NCBI GenBank assembly: GCA_947626435.1
Contig: CANQSB010000003.1
Location: forward strand, 62,001-126,000
Source of the DNA: an uncultured Lachnospiraceae bacterium
GTDB lineage: Bacteria > Bacillota > Clostridia > Lachnospirales > Lachnospiraceae
DNA: 64,000 bases
Direction: 5' to 3'
This document shows positions 35,081 through 43,966 of this stretch, in pieces; position 1 is the stretch's first letter; the number at the start of each line of letters is the position of its first letter. The position numbers and the translations under genes were made by a program. A model generated the notes under the pieces. The model was not told the origin of the DNA, did no database searches, and saw nothing but the letters and a program-made list of their open reading frames with translations.

Positions 35081-36244
35081 ATGAAACAACAACTGCTGAA
35101 AAAATTTGAGGAAGTATTTGGAGACGCAGACGGAGTAAAGGTTTACTTTGCCCCTGGGCGCGTGAACCTCATCGGAGAGCACACAGACTACAACGGAGGA
35201 CACGTTTTCCCCTGTGCGCTCACGATTGGCACATACGCCGCTGCAAGGGTAAGAAACGACGACAAGCTCCGCCTCTATTCAATGAACTTCGCGGAGACAG
35301 GCATCGGCGAAAGCACTCTTGCCGACATCGAGAAAAAGACAGACGGCGACTGGAGAAACTATCCCAAGGGCGTAATCTGGGCATTCGGTCAAAAAGGCTT
35401 CAAGGTGGACAAAGGACTTGACATTGTATTTAACGGAAACATTCCAAATGGCTCAGGGCTTTCATCATCAGCATCGCTTGAAGTGCTGACGGGCTTTATT
35501 TTAAAGGAAATTTTCGGCTTTGACGTGTCAAATCAGGATTTGGCGCTTATCGGACAGTTTTCCGAGAACAAGTACAACGGCGTAAACTGCGGCATTATGG
35601 ATCAGTTTGCCGTGGCAATGGGCAGGGAAAATTCCGCAATCTTCCTTGACACTGCGGATTTATCATATGAGTATGCGCCCATTTCACTTGACGGCGCGAA
35701 AATAGTTATTTTGAACACAAACAAAAAACGCGGGCTTGGCGATTCTAAGTATAACGAGAGAAGAAGCGAGTGCGAGGCAGCGCTTGCGTCACTCCAGACA
35801 AAGCTTGATATCAAGTCGCTTGGCGAGCTTACAGAGGAGGAATTTGAGGCAAACAAGCAGCTTATAGGCGATGATGTAAAGATAAAGAGGGCAAAGCATG
35901 CCGTATATGAGAACCAGCGTACCATTAAGGCGGTAAAGGCGTTAAAGGACAATGACCTTGAACTTTTTGGTAAGCTTATGATTGCGTCGCATGATTCGCT
36001 TCGCGATGATTATGAGGTGACAGGCATAGAGCTTGACACGCTTGTAGCCGAGGCGCTGAAGCAGGACGGCGTTATCGGCGCAAGAATGACAGGCGCTGGC
36101 TTTGGCGGCTGCGCGGTCAGCATAGTAAAGACTGAGTGCGTTGACAGCTTTATCGAAAATGTAGGTAAGGCGTACAAGGAAAAAATTGGTTACGCAGCGG
36201 ACTTTTATGTAGTGGAGATAGGCGGAGGTCCTAAGGTAATATAA
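35081..36244 (+). CDS. galK: Galactokinase
   Basis: The 387-residue protein is a GHMP-family galactokinase that converts galactose to galactose-1-phosphate. The galactokinase signature GRVNLIGEHTDYNGGHVFP (26-44), the ATP-binding NIPNGSGLSSSASLEV, and the C-terminal GARMTGAGFGGCAVS are all present, and the length is normal. Start supported by AAAGGAAAGG. It feeds GalT, which begins about 180 bases downstream beyond a hairpin repeat that could attenuate or set the relative expression of the two genes. Confidence 0.96.
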   Translation: MKQQLLKKFEEVFGDADGVKVYFAPGRVNLIGEHTDYNGGHVFPCALTIGTYAAARVRNDDKLRLYSMNFAETGIGESTLADIEKKTDGDWRNYPKGVIWAFGQKGFKVDKGLDIVFNGNIPNGSGLSSSASLEVLTGFILKEIFGFDVSNQDLALIGQFSENKYNGVNCGIMDQFAVAMGRENSAIFLDTADLSYEYAPISLDGAKIVILNTNKKRGLGDSKYNERRSECEAALASLQTKLDIKSLGELTEEEFEANKQLIGDDVKIKRAKHAVYENQRTIKAVKALKDNDLELFGKLMIASHDSLRDDYEVTGIELDTLVAEALKQDGVIGARMTGAGFGGCAVSIVKTECVDSFIENVGKAYKEKIGYAADFYVVEIGGGPKVI

Positions 36245-36263
36245 AATATATAATTGTGGAATG

Positions 36264-36393
36264 TGTTCTAAACCGGCCGAATTTAGTCAAAATATATAAA
36301 AAAGCGGCTAGGTGCAGCAAGCTGCAAGACGCCGCTTATTTTATATATTTTGACTAAATTCTATGTTGTCGAATAGAGTTTCATAAACGCCTA
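36264..36393 (+). repeat. Hairpin intergenic repeat, copy B, between galK and galT
   Basis: An 83-bp inverted repeat (36279-36361) with arms identical in type to copy A at 25539. Its outer arms are more perfect here, and the inner loop is TGCAG-CAAG-CTGCA, a different sequence from copy A but again self-complementary. The tail GAATAGAGTTTCATAAACGC follows. The changes in both arms and loop keep pairing, which points to selection on structure. Confidence 0.75.
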
Positions 36394-36423
36394 ATTAAAA
36401 ATAAAAAATGGGGGAAAGCAGTA

Positions 36424-37935
36424 ATGATAACAAAAAACATAGCGTCACTTGTAAATTATGCGATAGCGTCAGGACTTATTGAGGAGGAGGACAAAATATA
36501 TGCCACAAACAGGCTTTTAGAGCTTTTTGGCATTGAGGAATACGAGGAGTCAGAAATACAGCCGATAAGCAGTCCAGAGGAATTTCCGCTTGAGGAAACG
36601 CTCAAAGAAATGCTTGACTATGCGGCTGAAAAGGGGCTTATGGCAGACAATAGCATAGTTTACAGGGATTTATTTGACACAAAGATAATGGGTACGCTTG
36701 TGCCGTTCCCGTCAGACGTAATCCGCAGCTTTAGGAAGCTTTATGATGAAAAAGGAACAAAGGCTGCGACAGACTGGTATTATGAGTTCAGCCAGAACAC
36801 GGACTATATCAGGCGTTACCGCATAGCTCGCGATATGAAATGGAAAGCGGAAACCGAATACGGCGAGATGGACATCACGATTAACCTTTCCAAGCCTGAA
36901 AAGGATCCGAAGGCAATCGCGGCGGCAAAGACGGCAAAGCAGAGCGGATATCCCAAATGCCAGCTTTGCATGGAAAATGAGGGCTACGCGGGCAGGGTAA
37001 ACCACCCCGCACGGCAGAATCACCGCATCATACCTGTAAAAATTCAGGGCAACAAGTGGGGCTTCCAGTATTCGCCGTATGTTTACTACAACGAGCATTG
37101 CATTGTGTTCAACAGCAAGCACATTCCTATGAAAATCGAGCATGACACGTTTGTGAAGCTGTTTAACTTTGTTGAGCAGTTCCCGCATTATTTTGTAGGT
37201 TCAAATGCGGATCTGCCGATAGTCGGGGGCTCTATTTTAAGCCACGACCATTTCCAGGGCGGAAATTACGAGTTTGCTATGGCAAAAGCGCCTGTTGAGC
37301 GCGAGTTTACGGTCAAGGGATTTGAGGATATCAAGTCGGGGATTGTGAAGTGGCCGATGTCTGTTATCAGGCTTTCGCATGCGGATTACAACAGGATTAT
37401 AGAGCTTGCTGATGTGATTTTGACGAAGTGGCGCGGATATACTGATGAGGATGCGTTTATTTTTGCTGAGACGGACGGCGAGCCGCACAATACTATTACG
37501 CCGATTGCGAGGAAGCGCGGGGATAATTATGAGCTTGACCTTGTGCTTAGAAATAATATTACGACTGAGGAGCATCCTCTTGGGGTTTATCATCCGCATG
37601 CTGAGCTGCATCATATTAAGAAGGAGAATATTGGCTTGATTGAGGTTATGGGGTTGGCTGTGCTGCCGTCTAGGCTGAAGTCGGAGCTGGAGATGTTGGC
37701 GGATGCGATAGTTGCGGGTGAGGATATTAGAAAGAATGAGGTGCTGGAAAAGCATGCTGACTGGGTTGATGAATTTATGCCGAAGTATGAAAGGAAGGTT
37801 ACTAAGGAGAATGTAATGGGGATTATTCAGAATGAGGTTGGGATTGTGTTTGGGAAGGTGCTGGAGCATGCGGGGGTTTATAAGCGTGATGCAAAGGGGC
37901 AGGAGGCGTTTGAGAGGTTTATAAAATCTTTGTGA
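36424..37935 (+). CDS. galT: UDP-glucose--hexose-1-phosphate uridylyltransferase, class II
   Basis: The 503-residue protein matches the Gram-positive (class II) GalT family. It exchanges UMP between UDP-glucose and galactose-1-phosphate in the Leloir pathway. The active-site segment GGSILSHDHFQGGNYEF carries the HxHxQ-type motif with the catalytic His, and KCQLCMENEGYAGR and HPARQNHRIIP flank the nucleotide site. Length is normal. Preceded by GGGGGAAAGC with proper spacing. No galE is visible in the window, so UDP-galactose recycling must be encoded elsewhere. Confidence 0.95.
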   Translation: MITKNIASLVNYAIASGLIEEEDKIYATNRLLELFGIEEYEESEIQPISSPEEFPLEETLKEMLDYAAEKGLMADNSIVYRDLFDTKIMGTLVPFPSDVIRSFRKLYDEKGTKAATDWYYEFSQNTDYIRRYRIARDMKWKAETEYGEMDITINLSKPEKDPKAIAAAKTAKQSGYPKCQLCMENEGYAGRVNHPARQNHRIIPVKIQGNKWGFQYSPYVYYNEHCIVFNSKHIPMKIEHDTFVKLFNFVEQFPHYFVGSNADLPIVGGSILSHDHFQGGNYEFAMAKAPVEREFTVKGFEDIKSGIVKWPMSVIRLSHADYNRIIELADVILTKWRGYTDEDAFIFAETDGEPHNTITPIARKRGDNYELDLVLRNNITTEEHPLGVYHPHAELHHIKKENIGLIEVMGLAVLPSRLKSELEMLADAIVAGEDIRKNEVLEKHADWVDEFMPKYERKVTKENVMGIIQNEVGIVFGKVLEHAGVYKRDAKGQEAFERFIKSL

Positions 37936-37980
37936 TGGCTTGATATTGATTTTGTGTGGTAGTAATTAATGGCGTGGGGC

Positions 37981-38237
37981 GGAAGTCAGTCGGCTATGTA
38001 AGCGCGTTGTACTGGTGGCGCGGGCAGCGGATTTCCTAATGTAATGCGCGTTAGGTGTTCTTGGGAGGTCGGCGCCGGCTTGAGTGCGGCATCCGTGCCG
38101 CAGTCAAGCCTGAAATTTGCATCCGTGCAAATTTCCGCCTAGGTTATCGAGCATTACATAAGGAAATCCGCTGCCCGCGCCAAGGTACGCCGCGCTTACA
38201 TAGCCGACTGACTTCCTTTATAATTGTCATAGTTCCG
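37981..38237. repeat. 257-bp palindromic repeat, left copy flanking R-M genes
   Basis: Bases 37981-38046 and 38152-38216 form inverted arms of about 65 bp (GGAAGTCAGTCGGCTATGTA at the outer end). Inside are a short stem (TAGGTG with CGCCTA), a perfect 24-base hairpin (38112-38135) and a 34-base hairpin (38077-38110); both hairpins share the core GCATCCGTGC. A nearly identical copy in the same orientation lies at 42708-42965, and weaker similarity continues about 70 bases further right in both. A ~65-codon frame inside is only a by-product of this structure. Confidence 0.9.
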
Positions 38238-38375
38238 CTTGTGATGTTATAAGAGATATGTAGGGAAATGTGTTGGATGCTTGATTGGGTATGTTGTGTT
38301 TGGGTGACGGATGAAATTTTTTATAATTAGTTGTATTGAGAAGATGATCATGAAGATGGTTTATGAGTGAAAAAT

Positions 38376-38425
38376 GGATGCTAATGACAATTGGGGTATT
38401 GCTTTTTGTTAGCATCCGTTTTTTT
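38376..38425 (+). terminator. Terminator upstream of R-M genes
   Basis: GGATGCTAA pairs with TTAGCATCC across a 24-base loop and is followed by seven T. It would stop transcription arriving from galT or the repeat before the methyltransferase promoter. Confidence 0.65.
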
Positions 38426-38445
38426 GATATTTTTTTGTTTTAATA

Positions 38446-38473
38446 TTGAAAAATGTTATTATAATGATATAAT
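38446..38473 (+). promoter_or_regulatory. Promoter of R-M operon
   Basis: TTGAAA and TATAAT are 16 bases apart, followed 58 bases later by the methyltransferase start. A second TATAAT lies at 38460. Confidence 0.6.
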
Positions 38474-38531
38474 TATATGAAAAAGTGTCCAATTATTGGC
38501 AAAATATGTTGCATAAAACGGAGATGGTAAA

Positions 38532-40661
38532 ATGGATTATTCGGCAACTCAAATGGCAAAAAAATTAGACATTTCACGGTCGTATTTATATTATTTGAAG
38601 GATAGTGGAGTGATAGAGCTTGAAGTCAACGAAAAAGGGCGGGCTGTGTGGACAGATGCGGTTTACCATCAGTTAAGGGAATATATTAAAAAGAATAATG
38701 TTGAGGAAAAGCAGGAAGCTGTTGAATTGCCGTATAAGACAACAAGAATAAATAATCGTCGGTATTTGGGTAATAAATATAAGCTTTTGCCTTTTATAAC
38801 AAGAGTGGTTGAGGATGAATGTCAAAATGTTAATACGGTAGCGGATATATTTGCTGGAACGGGAGCTGTGGCATCGGCGTTTACGGACAGGAAGATAATT
38901 ACCAATGATATTATGTATAGTAATTATATTTGCCATCTTGCATGGTTTAGTAGTGAGTGCTACTCTAAGGAAAAAATAATAGGGCTGATTATGAGCTACA
39001 ATGCTATGGTGATTGAGCAGGACAACTATATGAGTGAGAATTTTGCAGATACATACTTTTCGCTTGAAGACTGTAGGAAGATTGGCTTTATCAGGCAGGA
39101 TATCGAGGACAGATTTGTCGAAGGTGATATCAATGCGAGGGAAAGAGCTTTGCTGATAACTTCTTTGTTGTATGCGATGGACAAGGTAGCCAATACGTGT
39201 GGGCATTATGATGCCTATAGGCAGGGTGTGGAATTTGACAAGCATTTTGAGTTATATGTGCCGCAGCCAGATGAAGCCTTAAATGAAAACAATGTGTGTT
39301 ATAATATAGATGCGAATGAGCTGGCGGCGAGTATCGAGGCTGATTTGGTATACATTGATCCGCCATACAATTCACGGCAGTATTGCGATGCATATCATTT
39401 GCTTGAAAATGTTGCCCGTTGGGATAAGCCGAAAGTTTTTGGCGTTGCGAGGAAGATGGACAGGACAGCTTTGAAGAGCGACTATTGCACGCAGAAGGCG
39501 GCGGATGCTTTTGAAAGGCTGATAGAGTCAATTCATGCGAAATATATTATGCTGTCCTACAACAATATGGCGGAAAAGGGTAACGACCGCTCAAATGCCA
39601 AAATAAGCGATGAGGATATTATGCGTATTCTTCGTAATAAAGGCACGGTAAAGGTTTTTACGGAGGATTACAAAGCGTTTTCAGCAGGCAAGTCGGATAT
39701 TAAGGACAATCAGGAAAGACTGTTTTTATGTACTTGCTTTGAATGCGAAAAAGAGATAATTCCATCAGCTCTAAATTATACGGGCGGTAAATATAAGCTG
39801 TTGTCACAGATGCTTCCGCTTTTTCCAAAGGATGTAGATAAGGCGGTTGATTTGTTTTGCGGGGGATGCAACGTAGGGATTAATATTGATTGTAACAAGG
39901 TACAGTTTAATGATTCAAACAAGTACCTAATGGGCTTGCTGGACACGTTTAGGCGGCTGCCTAAAGACGATATTTTTAAATGGCTTTATGCGGCTATAGA
40001 TACATATAATCTTTCACTTGTAAGCAAGTATGGATATGAACACTATGGTTGTGAAAGCTCAAAGGGTCTGGGCTCATATAATAAAAGCGGCTATAATAAG
40101 CTTAGAGAGGATTTTAACGGTAAAGCAGAAGAAGATGACGAATATTTCCTTATGTTATATCTGTTGATTGTATATTCGTTCAATAATCAGTTGCGGTTTA
40201 ACAAAAAAGGCGAGTTTAATCTTCCTGTTGGAAAGAGGGATTTCAATTCCAAAATGCAGGAAAAGCTTGAAGGCTTCCTTGACCGTATAAAAAGCGGGGA
40301 TTATAGCTTTACCAATGGCGATTTCAGGAAAATAGAGCTGGATGAATTTACAGATAAAAGCTTTTTTTACGCAGATCCTCCATATTTGATAACCTGTGCG
40401 ACATACAACGAGCGTGACGGCTGGACTGAAAAAGATGAAAAAGATTTGCTTTTGTATTTGGAAAAGCTGGATGAAAGAGGCATTAGGTTTGCCTTGTCAA
40501 ATGTACTTGAAAGCAAAGGCAAAAAAAATGAAATATTAGCTGATTGGATTAAACAGCATAAAAAGTTTAAGGCTATACCTCTTGATTATGATTACTCAAA
40601 TTCCAATTATCATACAAAGCGTGATGGTGTCACAAAGGAAGTGCTGGTGATAAATTACTAA
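38532..40661 (+). CDS. Double adenine DNA methyltransferase of a type IIS (AlwI-like) R-M system
   Basis: The 709-residue protein has an N-terminal MerR-like helix-turn-helix (MDYSATQMAKKLDISRSYLY) and two complete D12-class adenine methyltransferase domains. Domain one shows YLGNKYKLLPFI, IFAGTGAVASAF and VYIDPPYNSRQY (DPPY catalytic motif); domain two shows YTGGKYKLLSQML, VDLFCGGCNVGIN and FFYADPPYLITCA. Fused methyltransferases of this sort methylate the two strands of an asymmetric type IIS site, for example GGATC in AlwI or FokI-type systems. The HTH could autoregulate expression. The restriction gene starts 16 bases downstream. The cassette is bracketed by direct copies of a palindromic repeat. 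Confidence 0.9.
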   Translation: MDYSATQMAKKLDISRSYLYYLKDSGVIELEVNEKGRAVWTDAVYHQLREYIKKNNVEEKQEAVELPYKTTRINNRRYLGNKYKLLPFITRVVEDECQNVNTVADIFAGTGAVASAFTDRKIITNDIMYSNYICHLAWFSSECYSKEKIIGLIMSYNAMVIEQDNYMSENFADTYFSLEDCRKIGFIRQDIEDRFVEGDINARERALLITSLLYAMDKVANTCGHYDAYRQGVEFDKHFELYVPQPDEALNENNVCYNIDANELAASIEADLVYIDPPYNSRQYCDAYHLLENVARWDKPKVFGVARKMDRTALKSDYCTQKAADAFERLIESIHAKYIMLSYNNMAEKGNDRSNAKISDEDIMRILRNKGTVKVFTEDYKAFSAGKSDIKDNQERLFLCTCFECEKEIIPSALNYTGGKYKLLSQMLPLFPKDVDKAVDLFCGGCNVGINIDCNKVQFNDSNKYLMGLLDTFRRLPKDDIFKWLYAAIDTYNLSLVSKYGYEHYGCESSKGLGSYNKSGYNKLREDFNGKAEEDDEYFLMLYLLIVYSFNNQLRFNKKGEFNLPVGKRDFNSKMQEKLEGFLDRIKSGDYSFTNGDFRKIELDEFTDKSFFYADPPYLITCATYNERDGWTEKDEKDLLLYLEKLDERGIRFALSNVLESKGKKNEILADWIKQHKKFKAIPLDYDYSNSNYHTKRDGVTKEVLVINY

Positions 40662-40677
40662 TAGGAGCATTAGGAGT

Positions 40678-42678
40678 ATGGCAAATGAAATAGGATATAA
40701 AAGTTATTGCTGGGCAATTGGAACGACAAGCTATAGGACAGATAAATTCAACATGAGCATTGAAATGCAGATGAAATTATTAAAAGAATTTAGAGGTCTT
40801 GCTAAGAACAAAGGGAGATTGTGGACTGGCAATAATCAATTTCAGGCGGAATATTATGAGTTCCTTAAAAGCAAAGGATTCGTAAAGGGCGATGCGCCAA
40901 GACCGGATAAGGATGCACGGGAGAAGACATCTGGACTAAGAGATATTGGCTTGCTGGACGATGAAAGAAACGTAACAGCAGCAGGTGAAGCCCTGATTGC
41001 TATTGCGCAGTCGGAGAATTTTGCTTCGGATAATCTGCTAGAAATACCAAGGGACAGTTATCTCTACTTTAAGCAGTTATTAAAAACATCAAATGATGTT
41101 GACGGTAAAAGCGTGAGGCCATTCGTTGTTTTTTTATATGTAGTAAGCAAGACAGGATATCTTACTTATGATGAATTTACATATTTGTTGCCATTATGCG
41201 TAGACAAAACAACCACCAATATAGTTGTGGAACACATTCTTTCTTCAAGAACAAGCGGTATGAATTATGAAGATATTATTTTGTCGGTTCTGATGGGAAT
41301 GGATAATTATAAAAAAGCATTGGATTTATTGCAGAGTGAAGAAGTAACAGAGGAGCTGATTTGTAATGTTGGAATTAACCGTAAAAGCGCGAAGTACGAT
41401 AAGCCTTATTATGTGTTATATAAAATATTGAATAATATAGTATTTTCCCATGAGGATGCTGCGTTAGAGTTTTATGAGGCAACTAAAAAACTGACAAACA
41501 GCAAGGTTGGCGGCGCGTGGCGCAAATATTTTTTCAGCAGCAGTGCGAGAAGCGTAATAACAAAAATGGGATTGGCTGTTCTGAATAATGTTCCTATATT
41601 ACAGTCTAAATCTAAAGAGGTTTTTAATGAAGAATTTTTCAAAATAATGCATTTGTTCAAGGCGAAGGCTACTTTGTCGGATTATTTTGATTTGAACAGG
41701 AGATATTTTAAGATTACAGATATTGTGCTGTTTGAGGATGATAATGTGAGGCTTGATGTCCTGCCGAAATGCTATATAGAAAGTATAGCTGATGAATTGC
41801 TTGACATTGCATTTGAGCAAACGGATTTGCTCTCAGAAAATGTAGAGCTTGAAGCTATACATCCTTGTTTGAAAATTAATGCAGACAGACTATATCAGGA
41901 ATTGGGCAAGGCGCTTGGCAAAAGCGTTATGGATAGAGAATCAGCGCATAAGGTTATCAGGGACGAGAGGTATATACGTTTTAATAAGCTTATAGATGAC
42001 AGATTTGATAAGGAAACGCTCCTTGTGTTGTTTAATCATTTTGAAAATAGGAATGATGATGAAATAAGAACCTTAGTCACCGACAATGCGGATATTCCTA
42101 CAATTTTTGAATATGTTATTGGTATTGCATGGTATGTGATAAGCGGCAGGGAGGGCGATGTGCTTGATTATATGAACTTATCACTGGGGGCTGATTTATT
42201 GCCCAAGACACACGCTGGCGGAGGAGAGGCGGATATTGTCTGGAAGTATGAAAAGACGAGTTGGTATCCTAAACATACACTGTTGATAGAGGCGACGCTT
42301 GCGGATGGTTCAAATCAAAGAAGAATGGAAATGGAGCCGGTATCAAGGCATTTGGGGGATTATTGTATTATGCATCCGGAGGAGGAAGCATATTGTGTGT
42401 TTGTGACGACTTATCTTAATATGAATGTTATTTCTGATTTCAGGGCGAGAAGGTATATGGAATATTATAATAGTGCTGGGACGGATTATATAACGGGAAT
42501 GAAGATATTGCCGATACAGACGTCGGAGCTGAAGACATTGCTTAGGTTTGATGTTAGATATGCGCAGATTTATAGAATGTTGGATGCTGCTTACAATAGT
42601 AGTGAGGCGCCGAAGGAATGGTATGAGAATAATATTGTGAGAGAGGCGAGCTTTTATAATGGGCGGGAGATATGGTGA
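40678..42678 (+). CDS. AlwI-family type IIS restriction endonuclease
   Basis: The 666-residue protein resembles the AlwI/nicking-enzyme family of type IIS endonucleases. The N-terminal half (SYCWAIGTTSYRTDKFNM, FLKSKGFVKGD) matches the DNA-recognition part, and residues about 510-560 hold a PD-(D/E)xK-type nuclease core: GGGEADIVW and, about 16 residues later, LLIEATLADGSNQRRMEME. Some relatives cut only one strand unless paired with a second subunit, so nicking cannot be excluded. The likely recognition site is GGATC by family, which is inference. It follows the methyltransferase gene in one operon. Confidence 0.85.
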   Translation: MANEIGYKSYCWAIGTTSYRTDKFNMSIEMQMKLLKEFRGLAKNKGRLWTGNNQFQAEYYEFLKSKGFVKGDAPRPDKDAREKTSGLRDIGLLDDERNVTAAGEALIAIAQSENFASDNLLEIPRDSYLYFKQLLKTSNDVDGKSVRPFVVFLYVVSKTGYLTYDEFTYLLPLCVDKTTTNIVVEHILSSRTSGMNYEDIILSVLMGMDNYKKALDLLQSEEVTEELICNVGINRKSAKYDKPYYVLYKILNNIVFSHEDAALEFYEATKKLTNSKVGGAWRKYFFSSSARSVITKMGLAVLNNVPILQSKSKEVFNEEFFKIMHLFKAKATLSDYFDLNRRYFKITDIVLFEDDNVRLDVLPKCYIESIADELLDIAFEQTDLLSENVELEAIHPCLKINADRLYQELGKALGKSVMDRESAHKVIRDERYIRFNKLIDDRFDKETLLVLFNHFENRNDDEIRTLVTDNADIPTIFEYVIGIAWYVISGREGDVLDYMNLSLGADLLPKTHAGGGEADIVWKYEKTSWYPKHTLLIEATLADGSNQRRMEMEPVSRHLGDYCIMHPEEEAYCVFVTTYLNMNVISDFRARRYMEYYNSAGTDYITGMKILPIQTSELKTLLRFDVRYAQIYRMLDAAYNSSEAPKEWYENNIVREASFYNGREIW

Positions 42679-42707
42679 GGGTGATATGGCGGATGGTGGG
42701 GGTGGAC

Positions 42708-42965
42708 GGAAGTCAGTCGGCTATGTAAGCGCGTGGTACTGGTGGCGCGGGCAGCGGATTTCCTAATGTAATGCGCGTTAGGTGTTCTTGGGAGGCCGGC
42801 GCCGGCTTGAGTGCGGCATCCGTGCCGCAGTCAAGCCTGAAATTTGCATCCGTGCAAATTTCCGCCTAGGTTATCGAGCATTACATAAGGAAATCCGCTG
42901 CCCACGCCAAGGTACGCCGCGCTTACATAGCCGACTGACTTCCTTTATAATTGTCATAGTTCCGT
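42708..42965. repeat. 257-bp palindromic repeat, right copy flanking R-M genes
   Basis: Nearly identical to 37981-38237 and in the same orientation. Differences are few single bases (for example GTGGT for GTTGT near the left end, GGCCGGC for GGTCGGC before the first hairpin, and CCCACGCC for CCCGCGCC in the right arm). Together the copies form a 4.7-kb direct-repeat bracket around the two R-M genes. The rest of the 42679-43100 gap is G/T-rich with no gene seen. Confidence 0.9.
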
Positions 42966-43100
42966 TTGGGATGTTAGGGGGTATGTAGAGAAATGTGTTG
43001 TTTGGTGGTTATGAGGTGTTGTGCTTATGGGGTATGGGACGGATTGACTTTATTGACTTATCAGAAGTAACTTGATTTAGGTTTATGGGGGATTGATGCT

Positions 43101-43475
43101 GTGGACAGGCAGGGGATTTTTGATTATGCGGAAAAGGAATATGGATCTTTTCCTGAGTATTTGTGGGAGAATGATGCGACTTCTGCTGTGTTGAGGCATG
43201 GTGACAACAAAAAGTGGTATGCGCTTATTATGAATATTTCAAAGGACAGGTTAGGACTTGCTGATACGCATAAGGCGGATGTTTTGAATGTCAAATGTGA
43301 GCCTGAGGCGGCGGGTATTTTGCATATGACGAGGGGGATTTTCCCTGCGTACCATATGAATAAAAGGAATTGGATATCTATTCTTCTTGATGATAGCATT
43401 GATGAAGCCTTAGTCCTTGATTTGCTTGATAAAAGCTATGAATTGACGCTTAATAAAAAGAAAGGGAAAGGTTGA
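43101..43475 (+). CDS. MmcQ/YjbR family protein
   Basis: The 124-residue protein with GTG start belongs to the MmcQ/YjbR family, small proteins with a CyaY-like fold thought to bind DNA. RHGDNKKWYALIMNISKD, FPAYHMNKRNWISILLD and LLDKSYELT are typical family segments. No enzyme activity is established. The next gene starts 6 bases after the stop, so they form a small operon. Confidence 0.85.
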   Translation: MDRQGIFDYAEKEYGSFPEYLWENDATSAVLRHGDNKKWYALIMNISKDRLGLADTHKADVLNVKCEPEAAGILHMTRGIFPAYHMNKRNWISILLDDSIDEALVLDLLDKSYELTLNKKKGKG

Positions 43476-43481
43476 TGGCAG

Positions 43482-43823
43482 ATGATTTTATACAGACCTG
43501 TCGGCACGAGGGAGTTGGAGCTGATAAGGGAAAGTGATTGCCGTAAATTTCCGCCGCGTTTGCCTGAACAGCCGATTTTTTATCCTGTTTTAAATGAAAA
43601 ATATGCGACGGAAATTGCGTCGGGCTGGAATACAAAATATAATGACGACCACAAGGGTTATGTGACTAAATTTGAGGTTGACGACAGTTATTGCTCACAA
43701 TTTGAAGTGCATCAGGTGGGTGGAGAACACCATAAGGAGCTATGGATTCCCGCGGAGCAGCTGGAGAAGTTTAATGGGCATATTATTGGCAGGATAGAGG
43801 TAATTAGTGAATTTTCGACTTGA
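43482..43823 (+). CDS. ADP-ribosylation/crystallin J1-like small protein
   Basis: The 113-residue protein starts LYRPVGTRELELI and contains KFPPRLPEQPIFYPVLN and IPAEQLEKFNGHIIG, segments I recognise from small conserved proteins annotated as ADP-ribosylation/crystallin J1. The label comes from databases and no function has been shown. It is cytoplasmic, and its start is inside good operon spacing after the MmcQ-like gene, with AAAGGTTGATGG upstream. Confidence 0.65.
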   Translation: MILYRPVGTRELELIRESDCRKFPPRLPEQPIFYPVLNEKYATEIASGWNTKYNDDHKGYVTKFEVDDSYCSQFEVHQVGGEHHKELWIPAEQLEKFNGHIIGRIEVISEFST

Positions 43824-43848
43824 AAATCAATGATTTCAAATATACCAG

Positions 43849-43885
43849 AACGCTGTGTGTTGTTTTGCAGGGTACGGCGTTTTGC
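43849..43885 (+). terminator. Terminator-like hairpin
   Basis: AACGCTGT pairs with ACGGCGTT (one G-T pair) across a 17-base loop, then TTTGC. The U-tract is short. Confidence 0.4.
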
Positions 43886-43893
43886 ATGTTTCA

Positions 43894-43945
43894 TCTAAAT
43901 TTTAGGTTATTGAATAAAGTTCTGCAATTGCTTATCTTATATTAT
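43894..43945 (+). repeat. Degenerate tail of the hairpin repeat family before Nudix gene
   Basis: CTAAATTTTAGGTTATTGAA followed by TAAAGTTCTGCAATTGCTTA aligns with the tails of repeat copies A and B (CTAAATTCTATGTTGTAGAA, then TAGAGTTTCGCGAACGCCTA). The hairpin part is missing. It lies 20-70 bases upstream of the Nudix start. Confidence 0.5.
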
Positions 43946-43966
43946 GAAATTAAAGGAGTTTAACAT

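Noticed and set aside
37237..37869. 210-residue frame opposite galT
   Set aside because: Low-complexity antisense translation of a clear galT gene.
38055..38252. 65-residue frame inside the palindromic repeat (also at 42782)
   Set aside because: It is carried along by the repeat structure; there is no ribosome binding site and the product is a translation of hairpin arms.
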